64,000 nucleotides of DNA from Aliiglaciecola sp. LCG003. GTDB taxonomy: Bacteria; Pseudomonadota; Gammaproteobacteria; Enterobacterales; Alteromonadaceae. The translations under genes and the position numbers were made by a program. Location: contig NZ_CP128185.1 of the NCBI RefSeq assembly GCF_030316135.1, forward strand, positions 4,092,001 through 4,156,000. Direction: 5' to 3'. The notes beneath the pieces were generated by a model. It did no database searches and had not been told where the DNA came from. It saw only the letters and a program-made list of their open reading frames with translations. Each line of letters starts with the position of its first letter. The first letter of the stretch is position 1. Positions 26,063-36,300 of this stretch are shown here, one piece after another.

Positions 26063-26869
26063 ATGAATTGGCAACAGCAAACTTGTTTACTAACAGGGGC
26101 AACAGGAGGGATTGGTGAAGCAATCGCTCAACAGTTGGCCGAAAAAGGCGTGCGTCTCATCTTACAAGGCCGTAATGAACAGAAATTAACTCAACTGGTT
26201 AACAGCTTGCCCGGGCAGCATGACATTTTGGTTGGAGACATTAATAACCAAAACGATCGAAACCGCATTGTAAAACACATCGGTAACTGGGGAGGCCTCA
26301 CTATGTTGATCAACAATGCTGGGATCTCTGAATTTAATCAATTCGAACACTCTAACACTGTTGTATTACAACGCCTGATTGAAACGAATTTAACCGCGCC
26401 GATATTGCTCACGCGCATGTTGTTGCCGTTATTAAAGCAAAACATGAATGCCCATATCATCAATATTGGCTCTACCTTCGGCAGTATTGGCTTTGCTTGT
26501 CACAGTGCATATTGTGCCAGCAAATTCGGCTTACGGGGTTTTACGGAATCCCTTCAGCGCGAGTTTAAAGGCAGTAGCATTAACGTGCTCTATTTCGCAC
26601 CACGGGCCACCAATACAGCAATTAATTCAGACAAGGTAGTGGCAATGAATCGTGCTCTGAGCAATAAAACAGACGATCCACAGTGGGTAGCTAAGCAGTT
26701 GCTCAAACAAATCGAGAAGCGACAAACTCGAATGTTTCTAGGCTTTCCTGAAAAATTATTTGTCAAAATTAACGGTGCATTTCCACACCTTGTAGACAGT
26801 GCGCTTTTTAAAAAGCTGCCAATTATCAAACGCTTTGCAGCTACTTCGTCAAAGGAGGCGATCTCATGA
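26063..26869 (+). CDS. Short-chain dehydrogenase/reductase of the hemolysin-family operon
   Basis: A 268-residue classical SDR with AGGAG before the ATG. Motifs: CLLTGATGGIGEAIAQQLA (cofactor loop), GRN after strand 2 (favouring NADPH), MLINNAGISEFN, and STFGSIGFACHSAYCASKFG with Ser, Tyr and Lys. The C-terminal tail (LFVKINGAFPHLVDSAL) is hydrophobic. It sits 10 bp after the diiron-protein gene and its TGA overlaps the ATG of the TPR gene. It would reduce a carbonyl or oxidise an alcohol produced in the same pathway. Confidence 0.9.
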   Translation: MNWQQQTCLLTGATGGIGEAIAQQLAEKGVRLILQGRNEQKLTQLVNSLPGQHDILVGDINNQNDRNRIVKHIGNWGGLTMLINNAGISEFNQFEHSNTVVLQRLIETNLTAPILLTRMLLPLLKQNMNAHIINIGSTFGSIGFACHSAYCASKFGLRGFTESLQREFKGSSINVLYFAPRATNTAINSDKVVAMNRALSNKTDDPQWVAKQLLKQIEKRQTRMFLGFPEKLFVKINGAFPHLVDSALFKKLPIIKRFAATSSKEAIS

Positions 26870-27516
26870 AATCATTATTTTACGGCATACTTTTAAGTGC
26901 TGCAGTGGCGTTCAACGCCACTGCGCAAGATCCGCAGGATATAAATTGGCCTGAACTGAAAATGGTCCAACAGCAGTGGGCAGTGGTTAATTATCAGCTA
27001 CCAAAGGATAATAAAGAGAATGCATTTGAAAGCCTAATTAAGCAGGCTGAAAAACTTACTACACAACATCAAGACCGTGCCGAAGGGCATATTTGGCTTG
27101 GTATTGTGCAATCCAGTATGGCAGGGGCAAAAGGCGGCGTTGGCGCACTGAAATATGCTAAGGCGGCTAAAAAACACTTTGAAGCAGCCATGCGTATTGA
27201 CTCCCATGCATTGCAAGGTTCAGCGATGACCAGTTTGGGTGTGCTTTATCATAAATTACCAGGCTGGCCCATCAGCTTTGGCAGTGATAAGAAGGCCGAG
27301 CAGCTATTGAAGAAATCCTTAGAGCTGAACCCTACAGGTATTGATGCTAATTATTTCTATGCTGAGTTCTTATACGATGACAGACAATATTCCCAAGCTA
27401 AAGAGCGCTTGTTAATTGCTAAGCAAGCAGCGCCTAGACCTGAGCGTCCGTTAGCAGACACCGGTAGACAAGGGGAAATTAACGAGTTATTACAAAAAGT
27501 TGAGAGCAAGCTTTAA
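26866..27516 (+). CDS. Exported TPR protein of the hemolysin-family operon
   Basis: A 216-residue protein with signal peptide MKSLFYGILLSAAVAFNATA and a perfect AAGGAGG ribosome binding site inside the preceding SDR gene. Tetratricopeptide-like helices are visible around residues 55-170 (AEGHIWLGIVQSSMAGAKGG, AAKKHFEAAMRIDS, AEQLLKKSLELNPTGIDANY, YSQAKERLLIAKQAAPRP). It should be periplasmic and mediate protein contacts. As the only exported member of an otherwise cytosolic operon, it may link the pathway to the envelope. No enzymatic motif was seen. Confidence 0.8.
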   Translation: MKSLFYGILLSAAVAFNATAQDPQDINWPELKMVQQQWAVVNYQLPKDNKENAFESLIKQAEKLTTQHQDRAEGHIWLGIVQSSMAGAKGGVGALKYAKAAKKHFEAAMRIDSHALQGSAMTSLGVLYHKLPGWPISFGSDKKAEQLLKKSLELNPTGIDANYFYAEFLYDDRQYSQAKERLLIAKQAAPRPERPLADTGRQGEINELLQKVESKL

Positions 27517-27539
27517 TCGAGTTATGAGTAAGGTGGCGC

Positions 27540-27563
27540 GCGATAGGCTTTGAAGGCTATCGC
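27540..27563 (+). terminator. Hairpin after the TPR gene
   Basis: GCGATAG (27540-27546) pairs with CTATCGC (27557-27563), 7 bp, 24 nt after the stop and between convergent genes. There is no T tract. Confidence 0.35.
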
Positions 27564-27617
27564 TAGCTACCAAAATGGTTAATTTAGCGTCTTGAGAGTG
27601 ATGAATAGCGAGAAAGT

Positions 27618-28085
27618 CTAATCTTCAATATCGTGATCATTGCTAAGATGATAAGGCATAATTCTCAGTGTTGCGGTCGCCACACTGACCTCTAAAAAGA
27701 ACCCGATCAGCCCGCCAGTGATAAAGCTCACGCCAATAATAAACATGGTGAGTATCAGCGGATCTAAATTATACTCCACTAATCCATTAGTGATCAGCAA
27801 GACTACATTCAAACAAATCATTACCGCCGCTGCGGTTAAAAACGTAATTGCCCAATTTGCCAAGCGCATACGTCTTTTCAACGATTTCAATTCGTACATA
27901 CTGGCCTGATCAATTCGCCGCGGATTATGATATTTCAGATCTTCAAACCATCTGGCTCTATCGATAATTCGGCCTAAGCGACCAGTTACCACATTAACCA
28001 TTTGGCCAATACCGACGATTAAAAACACCGGGGTTAAAGCAAGTTGAATGAGCTCAACTGCGCTGCCAGTAAAGTCGCTATACAT
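27618..28085 (-). CDS. DUF2721 family membrane protein
   Basis: A 155-residue protein with three hydrophobic helices. The DUF2721 pattern is seen: ELIQLALTPVFLIVGIGQMVNVVTGRLGRIIDRAR near the N-terminus, then LKSLKRRMRLANWAITFLTAAA and a C-terminal helix with GLIGFFLEVSVATATLRI. Function is unknown. It is monocistronic and convergent with the hemolysin-family operon. Confidence 0.8.
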   Translation of the reverse strand: MYSDFTGSAVELIQLALTPVFLIVGIGQMVNVVTGRLGRIIDRARWFEDLKYHNPRRIDQASMYELKSLKRRMRLANWAITFLTAAAVMICLNVVLLITNGLVEYNLDPLILTMFIIGVSFITGGLIGFFLEVSVATATLRIMPYHLSNDHDIED

Positions 28086-28268
28086 AGTTGTACTTGTTCC
28101 TATTCCAATGCTAATAAAGGGTTAGCTTACAAATCACCAGCCAGTTATGCTTACTCAAACTGTTGCCGCGTAATTTCATTCATCGTACGGGGAAATCTGG
28201 GATAGTGACACTTTAACACTAACAGGTAGAGTTTTGTTATTGATAATTACTCGCAATAATTTAAGACA

Positions 28269-28294
28269 CTGAGGCTAGAGAATCCTAACCTCAG
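28269..28294 (-). terminator. Hairpin after the RND efflux operon
   Basis: CTGAGGCTAG and CTAACCTCAG pair with one mismatch across 28269-28294, about 40 bp beyond the pump's stop codon. There is only a weak T-rich tail on the minus strand. Confidence 0.4.
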
Positions 28295-28335
28295 ATATTG
28301 CGAATATCAAAAGCAGTGTTATATGAGAGCGTGGC

Positions 28336-31300
28336 TTAGCTGGTACTTTTATCGTTAAAACTAACCCCATAGAAAATGCTATATAGCACCGGCACAGCGA
28401 CTAAGGTCAATAAGGTAGCGAAGGTAAGGCCGCCCATAATAGTGACCGCCATATCGGCAAAGAATGCATCAAATAACAACGGTGCCATCCCCAAAATAGT
28501 GGTAATTGCCGCCAAGGCTACGGGCCGCAGACGACTTAGGGTTGCTTCAATAATCGCTCTTCTAGCCACCAATCCTTCGGCTATTTGTAAATCTATTTCT
28601 TCAATCAATACTATGGCATTTTTGATCAACATGCCGAATAGACTGAGGAAGCCCAGTAGCGACATAAAGCCAAATGGCATGTCAGTGACGAGTAATCCTG
28701 ACACCACGCCCACTACAGCCATGGGTACAACTAACCAGATGATCAGCGGTTGGCGAACCTTTGCGAACAACAGCACCGAGATTAAAAACATCACTAAGAA
28801 TCCCGCCGGCAGACTTTTACCCAGTGCCGCTTGAGCTTTATTAGCATTTTCAAACTCCCCACCCCATTCAAGTTTGTAACCATCAGGTAGTTCGATGGCT
28901 TCAATCTGAGGTCTGATACGCGCCAACGCATTCGCTGCAGTTTCGTCAAATCCTGGTTCTGCCATCACAGTGATGTTTCGAACCCGATTACGTCGGTGGA
29001 TTAACACTTCTTCATTAACTAGCTCAACTCCTTTGGATATCTGTTGAAAAGGTATATAGCGACGTTGTTGCGAGCTCCAAACTTGATTATTAGTGATGGC
29101 ATCAATGGTGGAATCACCTGTCACTGACATCTTCGCTTTAATCGGATATGAATAATCCCCATCCCGAATACTGCCCAACTTCAAACCGTTGCTAGCATAT
29201 TGAATGGCATCACTGAAATCGGAGCGAGTTACCCCTGACACTCCCGCATTTAGCTCATCATAATGCCCATTGAGGGCAAGGCCTTTCTCCCGCCAGTTAT
29301 GCCGAATGTCACGGATGTTTCCGTCCTCACGCAAAATTGCTTCAGCCGAATCGGCTAATCCACGCAAGACAGTTGCATCAGGACCGGAAAATCTGGCACC
29401 TAATTTAGCCCCACCACCAGGTCCAAATTGCAGACGCTCTATATAAAAACTCGCATCAGGGTCAACATCGGCTAAATCTGCCAGTAAGGTAGGGGCAAGC
29501 CCATTGATTTGGTCTTTTTGTTTTACTTTTATCATCAGCAATGCATAACTTTCATTAGCAGTTTGTGGGCCGTAAGTTAAGGTGAAACGATCCGCCCCCC
29601 GTCCGATGAAACTAGTTAATGCCTCAACTTCAGCGTGTTTAAGGATACGCTGTTCGGCATCTTTGACTCGTTGCTCTGTGTAGCGGATATCGCGATCTTG
29701 AGGTCCCCAGTAGTGAACAAAGAAAATTGGCGTGTTGGAAGAAGGAAAGAAACCTTGTTTGACCATCCCGAAACTGGCGTACGCAACAATAGTAATCAAC
29801 AATAACGCAGCAATACTGATCCATCGAAAGCGCAACGCCCATCCCAAGACAGCTACAAATCCCTTCTGAAAACGAGAAGGGTTAGGTGTTTGTTGATTGT
29901 CACTCGATTGCTTATAAAAATAGGAGCCTAGCAGGGGTACAACACTAACTGCCAATATCCAACTTAACATTAGTGATATCAACACAACGGCGAATAGTGA
30001 ATAAAGGAATTCACCGGTAGAGTCATCTGATAAGCCAATTCCAGAGAAGGCTGCGATACCAATGATAGTGGCCCCGAGCAGCGGCCACTGGGTTCTTTTA
30101 ACGATAAAACTTGCCGCTTCTTTGGCACTTTTTCCCTGACTCATACGGATCATCATGCCCTCAGCCACGACTATCGCATTGTCCACCAGCATCCCCATCG
30201 CAATTACCATAGCGCCTAAAGAGATACGTTGCAGTTGGATGTCAATCAACCACATGCATAGTACCGTTCCCATCACAGTTACCAGTAAAACTGAGCCCAC
30301 AACGATTCCCGAGCGCCAACCCATAAACAGGCATAAGGTTAAGGTCACCACTGTAACTGATAAAACTAAATTTAGAATGAAACCATCCACTGACTCGTCA
30401 ACAATTTTTGCTTGATCGTAGATAGGAGTCAATGTAATACCTACCGGCAGTTTCGTTAATAATTCGGCTACCTTGTTGTTAACATTTTGACCAACCTCAA
30501 CAATATTGACCCCTTCAAGAGCAGACACAGCCAATGTGATTGCATCATTGCCTTGATAGCGAATAAGTGAAGGTTGGATGTCCGCCGGCTCCAATTTCAA
30601 TTCCGCTACATCTTTGACTTTAATTGAGCGATTGGTGCCAGGCATAACCAGAGAAAGGTTACTTAATTCATCAATTCGATCGGCAGGATTTTCCACTAAT
30701 AAACGTATCTGCTTACCGTCGACTAAAATTCGGCCACCATTAAACGGACGTAAATTGTCCTGAAATAAGCCAACTAAATCGGGAAATGACATACCCAATC
30801 CGGCGATTTGGTACGGGTTAATGTAGGCTACTATTTGTTCTTGTAGTACACCCTTGACTTCTACTTTGGCTACGCCATCTGTGGTCAATAATTCACGACG
30901 GATAATACGAGAAAATTCACGCATTTCATGGGGACTAAATTCAGTGGCACTTAATGCGTAATATAAGCCAAACACATCACCAAAATCATCGTAAACCACC
31001 GGATCTTGGGCACCCGTGGGTAAGCTTGGCGCTGCGTCCCTTAGCCTTTTACGCAACTCATCCCAAATTTGCGGGAGCAGATTGCTATCATAATGGGACT
31101 GCACTTCTACAGTGATTTCTGACACACCAGGAGATGACACAGACGTAATCAAATAAAGCTGTGGCATTTGTTGAATCGCAATTTCTAGCGGTTCGGTAAT
31201 TTCCCTTTCAACCTGCTGAGCGCCGGCACCAGGAAATTGAGTGATCACCTTGACTTGTTTGATAGTAAATGCAGGATCTTCAAGCCGACCTATGTTGCTC

Positions 31301-31386
31301 AGCGCTATTGCACCGCCAATCAAAAAGACTACAACCAGCAACCATACATTGACTGGATTTTTAATCGAATATCGTGCGAAATCCAT
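28336..31386 (-). CDS. RND multidrug efflux inner-membrane pump (AcrB-like)
   Basis: A 1016-residue RND permease with twelve membrane helices in two repeats. It begins MDFARYSIKNPVNVWLLVV, has VITQFPGAGAQQVEREITEP in the porter domain and MVIAMGMLVDNAIVVAEG in TM4, where the Asp belongs to the proton relay. The second half has MSLLGFLSLFGMLIKNAIVL. Its sequence is of the drug or organic-solute type, not the heavy-metal type. It follows the adaptor gene with a 2 bp gap, and a divergent TetR gene probably regulates both. No outer-membrane TolC gene is in the operon, so it likely uses a shared one. Confidence 0.92.
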   Translation of the reverse strand: MDFARYSIKNPVNVWLLVVVFLIGGAIALSNIGRLEDPAFTIKQVKVITQFPGAGAQQVEREITEPLEIAIQQMPQLYLITSVSSPGVSEITVEVQSHYDSNLLPQIWDELRKRLRDAAPSLPTGAQDPVVYDDFGDVFGLYYALSATEFSPHEMREFSRIIRRELLTTDGVAKVEVKGVLQEQIVAYINPYQIAGLGMSFPDLVGLFQDNLRPFNGGRILVDGKQIRLLVENPADRIDELSNLSLVMPGTNRSIKVKDVAELKLEPADIQPSLIRYQGNDAITLAVSALEGVNIVEVGQNVNNKVAELLTKLPVGITLTPIYDQAKIVDESVDGFILNLVLSVTVVTLTLCLFMGWRSGIVVGSVLLVTVMGTVLCMWLIDIQLQRISLGAMVIAMGMLVDNAIVVAEGMMIRMSQGKSAKEAASFIVKRTQWPLLGATIIGIAAFSGIGLSDDSTGEFLYSLFAVVLISLMLSWILAVSVVPLLGSYFYKQSSDNQQTPNPSRFQKGFVAVLGWALRFRWISIAALLLITIVAYASFGMVKQGFFPSSNTPIFFVHYWGPQDRDIRYTEQRVKDAEQRILKHAEVEALTSFIGRGADRFTLTYGPQTANESYALLMIKVKQKDQINGLAPTLLADLADVDPDASFYIERLQFGPGGGAKLGARFSGPDATVLRGLADSAEAILREDGNIRDIRHNWREKGLALNGHYDELNAGVSGVTRSDFSDAIQYASNGLKLGSIRDGDYSYPIKAKMSVTGDSTIDAITNNQVWSSQQRRYIPFQQISKGVELVNEEVLIHRRNRVRNITVMAEPGFDETAANALARIRPQIEAIELPDGYKLEWGGEFENANKAQAALGKSLPAGFLVMFLISVLLFAKVRQPLIIWLVVPMAVVGVVSGLLVTDMPFGFMSLLGFLSLFGMLIKNAIVLIEEIDLQIAEGLVARRAIIEATLSRLRPVALAAITTILGMAPLLFDAFFADMAVTIMGGLTFATLLTLVAVPVLYSIFYGVSFNDKSTS

Positions 31387-31388
31387 GC

Positions 31389-32465
31389 TTACTGTTCCGC
31401 CGTATAGGGTTTAACACTGATACCTTGAAACATTTTAGATGCGCCAGCCGAGACCAAGAAATCGCCCGGCATCAGTTCGCCACTGACCAAAGCAAGTTCG
31501 TTTTTCATCTGTAATACATCTACGCCGACTTTTATCACAGACTGTTGATTTTGTGTGTATTTCCAGACATGAAAACCTTGGTCATTGTTACCTACCAAAG
31601 CATTAATTGGGATCAGTACACCCGAATCTTTCAGCTCTGAATTAACGCTCGTTTTAACTACCGCTCTGGCACCTGGGGTCAAGTTTAATTCGTCATTCGG
31701 GGCCATGGCGAATTTCACTTCATAGGTTTGAGTAACAGGGTCTGGCTGAGCAGAATATTCAACATATTCCACATCGAACCATTGATCAGGCATGGTTAAA
31801 ATTGCGGCTTTGGCAGAGTCGATGCCTCGTCCTGCATTGGCTGTGACTAAACGTTCGGGCACATTAACTGTAAAGAAAATACGCGAGACGTCTTGCAGTT
31901 TTGCAATAGTTTCACCCTTGGATACAAAACTGTTGTTTTCAACTAAACGTTGCGATACCTGGGCATCAAAAGGAGCAGAAAGTTTGGTATAGCTTAAATC
32001 TTGTAATGCATTACCCAGTTCCAGATCGGCAAGTTCAAATTCTGTTTTAGCGCTATCGAGGCTACTTTGAGCCACCAAGCCCTTTTCAAACATCTGAGCT
32101 GTGCGCTGCATATCACGCTGAGCTTGGTCTCTTCGTGCTTGTTGCTCTTGCACACGACGCTTGAAGGGCTGTGGATCGATAGTAGCAAGCAGATGACCTT
32201 TGCTCACATCCTTACCCGCCACCATATCCATTTGCACAATACGACCGGAAACTTCGAACCGAACATCCACGGTTTTCACCGCTGAAACCACTGCAGGGAA
32301 GGTGAACTCATTTAGCTCGGGAATAGCGATGACTTCGCTTAACTTCACTACCGTAGGGGCAACTTCTTTTTCCATTTGGGCTTCAGGTTGGCTACAGCCG
32401 ACCAATAAAGTAACAAGTAACAATGGCAGAAGTGCACGGGTTGGAATGCAAAAATAATTATTCAT
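31389..32465 (-). CDS. RND efflux periplasmic adaptor lipoprotein
   Basis: A 358-residue membrane-fusion protein with a lipoprotein signal (lipobox LVGC, Cys24). The barrel-sandwich hybrid halves are visible as VSGRIVQMDMVAGKDVSKGHLLATID and YTKLSAPFDAQVSQRLVENN, separated by a coiled-coil hairpin (QQARRDQAQRDMQRTAQMF). It bridges the pump encoded 2 bp downstream to a TolC-type channel. Expression is probably controlled by the divergent TetR repressor. Confidence 0.92.
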   Translation of the reverse strand: MNNYFCIPTRALLPLLLVTLLVGCSQPEAQMEKEVAPTVVKLSEVIAIPELNEFTFPAVVSAVKTVDVRFEVSGRIVQMDMVAGKDVSKGHLLATIDPQPFKRRVQEQQARRDQAQRDMQRTAQMFEKGLVAQSSLDSAKTEFELADLELGNALQDLSYTKLSAPFDAQVSQRLVENNSFVSKGETIAKLQDVSRIFFTVNVPERLVTANAGRGIDSAKAAILTMPDQWFDVEYVEYSAQPDPVTQTYEVKFAMAPNDELNLTPGARAVVKTSVNSELKDSGVLIPINALVGNNDQGFHVWKYTQNQQSVIKVGVDVLQMKNELALVSGELMPGDFLVSAGASKMFQGISVKPYTAEQ

Positions 32466-32590
32466 CTAGTTTCGGTCTCTCGGATTTTGCTAATGACTAA
32501 CGTAAAAAATGTATACGCATCAGTAAATTTAGTGATTGGATGAGAATAATGCGAGCTCATTGGGGTGATTCTTTCGCCATCCAGCAAAAA

Positions 32591-32640
32591 AAGTATACTG
32601 ACCAGTGCAGTTTACTTTGTTCATGGAAAAAGTAAACTGC
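32591..32640. promoter_or_regulatory. Inverted-repeat operator between the RND operon and tetR
   Basis: GCAGTTTACTTT (32607-32618) and AAAGTAAACTGC (32629-32640) form a perfect 12-bp inverted repeat with a 10-nt spacer. A third related half-site, AAGTATACTG, lies at 32591-32600, in palindromic relation to CAGTTTACTT. The position in the divergent gap fits a TetR-family binding site controlling both transcripts. Confidence 0.65.
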
Positions 32641-32686
32641 TTAGTGTAAAGTTACCTTGTTTTTAGCAGAGGTAGATTGCAATCCA

Positions 32687-33298
32687 ATGACAGAAAAGAA
32701 GATGTCTCGCAGTGAATTAAAACGCAAGGCTATTGTTAACGCAGCAAAAACCGCATTCTTAACCGATGGTGTTCAAGCGACTAGCATGGACAAATTAGCA
32801 GAGTTAGCGCAAGTTTCTAAGCGTACTGTATACAACCACTTCGCCACCAAACAAGACTTAGTAATGTTTTTGCTCACAGATAAATGGACAGAAACCTTAG
32901 TAAAAGTAGACGCAGTTTATAACCCACTCGCCTCCCTGGAAGAGCAGTTAACCCCGCTTATTTTACAAGAAATCGAGCTGATGATTGACAAGGACTATAT
33001 TGAACTAGCCAGAATGGCATTGGGTTACTATTTTTATCATCCGGAAGAGCTAAAAAAACACGTTGACCAAATTACCGCTCAAGAAACCATCATAGATCGT
33101 TGGTTAAAAAGCGCTATCGACAGTGGCAAAGTAATAGTGGACGATATAGAATTTGCCACCGAGCAACTGCATAAGTTAATTAAAGGCAACTGTTTCTGGC
33201 CAGTGCTGCTGCAAGTAGAATCACCTCCATCGACTAGTCAAAAGCAAATGATAGCATCAGAAACCGCTAAAATGTTCTTAGCCAGATATGCGGTCTAA
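32687..33298 (+). CDS. TetR/AcrR family transcriptional regulator
   Basis: A 203-residue regulator from the ATG at 32687. The N-terminal HTH is typical: AIVNAAKTAFLTDGVQATSMDKLAELAQVSKRTVYNHFATKQDL. The C-terminal ligand domain resembles the AefR-like C-terminal type. It is divergent from the RND adaptor and pump and probably represses them through the inverted repeats at 32591-32640, releasing when a substrate binds. Alternative starts exist at 32702 (ATG) and 32657 (TTG). Confidence 0.88.
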   Translation: MTEKKMSRSELKRKAIVNAAKTAFLTDGVQATSMDKLAELAQVSKRTVYNHFATKQDLVMFLLTDKWTETLVKVDAVYNPLASLEEQLTPLILQEIELMIDKDYIELARMALGYYFYHPEELKKHVDQITAQETIIDRWLKSAIDSGKVIVDDIEFATEQLHKLIKGNCFWPVLLQVESPPSTSQKQMIASETAKMFLARYAV

Positions 33299-33304
33299 TC
33301 GGAA

Positions 33305-36300
33305 CTACTGAATCGTTAAGCGGCGGATAAAGCCATTTACAACCGTTTTCTGACCATTTTCATCGGGGATAGTCCGGCCGGGCATGCCCATCCCTTCACT
33401 AATATAGATTTGATTGTGATGCACTGCGATGTTCGAAGGCGTATCCAATTTATCGATAATCTCCTTGGTTTCGATACTGTCTAGGTTACAGGTTAACAGT
33501 CTGCCAGAATGACGTTGAAAGCCGCCATGCAAACATGCTTTCGTATCGTCGTCGTTTTGCAAAGGCTCGAGGAAGTCCGCGCATAACTCTAAGATATAAA
33601 GGATATTATCCGCTGCCAGCGCAATACCCGTTGGTGCGGTTAACCCGTCAAGCACCAGACTGACTGTACCGCTTATCGGATCAATACGAATAATCTGTCC
33701 GGCTTGGCTATCAAAATCAATTCCCTTTCTGGTTGGAGCATCTCCCATCACACCTAAATCAAATATTACCGTGATCTGGCTGACATTTGTGCCAACTTCA
33801 CCGCTGAAATCAAACACTAGCTCTTGCCAGCCTCCTCCAGAATGAATAACGTTGCGCTCGACATTCATACCTTCGAGCTTAAACAGCACACTAACCGAGC
33901 GGTTTGACCAAACCTTCATTTTGAAACTAGTGCCATCCACGTCGATAGGACTATCAAGGGTAATTGTAGAGCCGCCCCAAGGTTGACCCGCAAATTTTTG
34001 CATGCGCACAACTTGCGCACTGGTATTAATACCTGAGCTATCAGGGTTGCTCACAATGACTGATTGACCCCCATCAAAGTTATTAAAACTATATTGCTCA
34101 GCAGGGTTCTCAAAGCCTTCGGTGATAAATGGCGGCTCAGACATATCCTGGTCACTGATATCGTCATAATAAAAAGTCCAATAGTCAGGGTCATTGGCTG
34201 CGTCACCCATTACGCCCAAATCAAAAATAATCGTCACTTGATTAACAGCGCTGCCGGTTTCGCCCGCGAAATCAAAAGATAAAACTTCCCATCCCGTGCC
34301 GCCATGAATCACACTACGTTCAACATTCATTCCTTCTAACTTGAATAACACGCTGACAGCACGAGCAGACCACACCTTCATGCTGAACACTGTGCTATCA
34401 ACATCGATGGGTGCGCTTAATGCTAAGGTTGAACCGCCCCATGGCTGGCCAGAAAATTTCTGCATTTGTACCACTTGAGCACTATCGTTTTGGCTGTTTT
34501 GATGTGGATTTGATAGGACAGTAGAAAGACCTCCATCGAAGTTACCCAAGGCATAACTTTCGATGGCACCCTCAAAATCAATTAGCAGAGCACTAGGCGT
34601 GGGTTCTTCAGGCTCGTCAGGAATATCCAACTCATTCGGTAATACAAGGTCATCGTAGTAAAAAGTCCAATCTTGAGGATTACCCGCTGCGTCGCCCATC
34701 ACACCTAAATCAAAGATAATGGTGATCAGAGATACATTTGTGCCGGTTTCGCCGCTGAAATCAAAAGATAAGGTTTCCCAGCCTGCGCCGCTATGAGCAA
34801 CATTGCGCTCTACATTCATGCCCTCTAATTTGAGCAATACATTGACTGCTCTTGGGGACCACACTTTCATACTGAAAACCGTGCTGTCCACATCTATTGC
34901 AGCGTCCAGAGTAAACGTAGAGCCGCCCCAGGGTTGGCCTGCAAACTTTTGCATTTGCACCACTTGAGCGCTGGTATTTATGCCTGCTGGCACAGGATTG
35001 GCCAGCACAGTAGACACACCACCATCAAAATTAGTAAACAAGTAGGAATCCATTGGTCCTTCAAAATCCACCGAATTTAACGGCTCAACAATACCTATAT
35101 CATCATAATAAAATGTCCAGTTTTCAGGATCATTGGCTGCATTACCCATCACGCCCAAATCAAAAATAATGGTGACTTGAGACACGCCTGTTCCGACATC
35201 TCCGGTAAAATCAAATAACAAATTTTCCCATCCAGACCCTGTGTGCACAACGTTGCGCTCGACGTTCATACCTTCTAATTTAAACAGCACATTAACCGGA
35301 CGGTCTGACCACACTTTCATGCTAAATTGGCTGTCTTGTACATCCATTGGTGAGTCCAAGGTTAAAGTTGAACCACCCCATGGTTGGCCAAAGAATTTCT
35401 GCATTTGCACCACTTGTGCACTGTTGTTATTAGGCGATACATCAGGATTGGCAACGAGTGTTGACACGCCACCATCAAAATTTACAAAGGAATAGTTATC
35501 TGGGCTTTGTTCGAAATCTACCAGCACTCGTGAATTTGGCATCTCACTAGGCGGTGTTTCATCACCTTGCTTGAAGATAACATTGTCGACCCGAAAAACA
35601 GCTCCTTCACCTTGTCCCCAATCTGGGAATATCATCACCACATCTATGCCGTTTAGATCCAGTCCAGCTCCACGCAATGTGCGCAGTGGGATGGAATAGT
35701 GTTGCCACTGCTCAGTTGGTGCAGCAATTGAAACCACCGCCTCGGTTCTGGCACCGCCTTGCTCAACTTTCAAATTCCAACCTGCATCTGCATTGTTAGC
35801 CGCTGTGACCAATTTTAAGTCAAATTCTAAAACACCATTGGCCAGCAGTGGCGAACCATCATAAAGTTGCGGAGAGTCTGATTCATTGGTGTTGAAACCC
35901 ACCACAGTTGGTGTGGCACCAATGCTAAACTCAACCACTTCATTGTGCTGTGCATCATCGAGTTCAATACTCGGCGTGGAGCCTCCACAGCAATCCCATG
36001 CCGGCCAACTTGGATTAATGCTATTGTCAAACACGATAAGCTCAGTTGGGATCCCATCCGAAGGCGGAACTGGGATAGGCGCTTTACCTAAATTGAGTGT
36101 GCCGCCATCGGCAATAAGTTCATCATAGCCTGTATGGACAGTTGCACAGCCTTGACCACTAGCAGGGGCAACCGAGCATTCATACACCCTGACATAATCA
36201 ATCTCAAATGGGTTATTAGCATGAAATGCACTGGGGTCAATACCACCTAAATTAACTCCTTCAGGCCAGCTCCCCCCGACTGCAAAATTCAGAATAAGAT

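Noticed and set aside
28376-28834. 152-codon plus-strand frame
   Set aside because: Antisense to the conserved last helices of the RND pump; low-complexity composition typical of a shadow.
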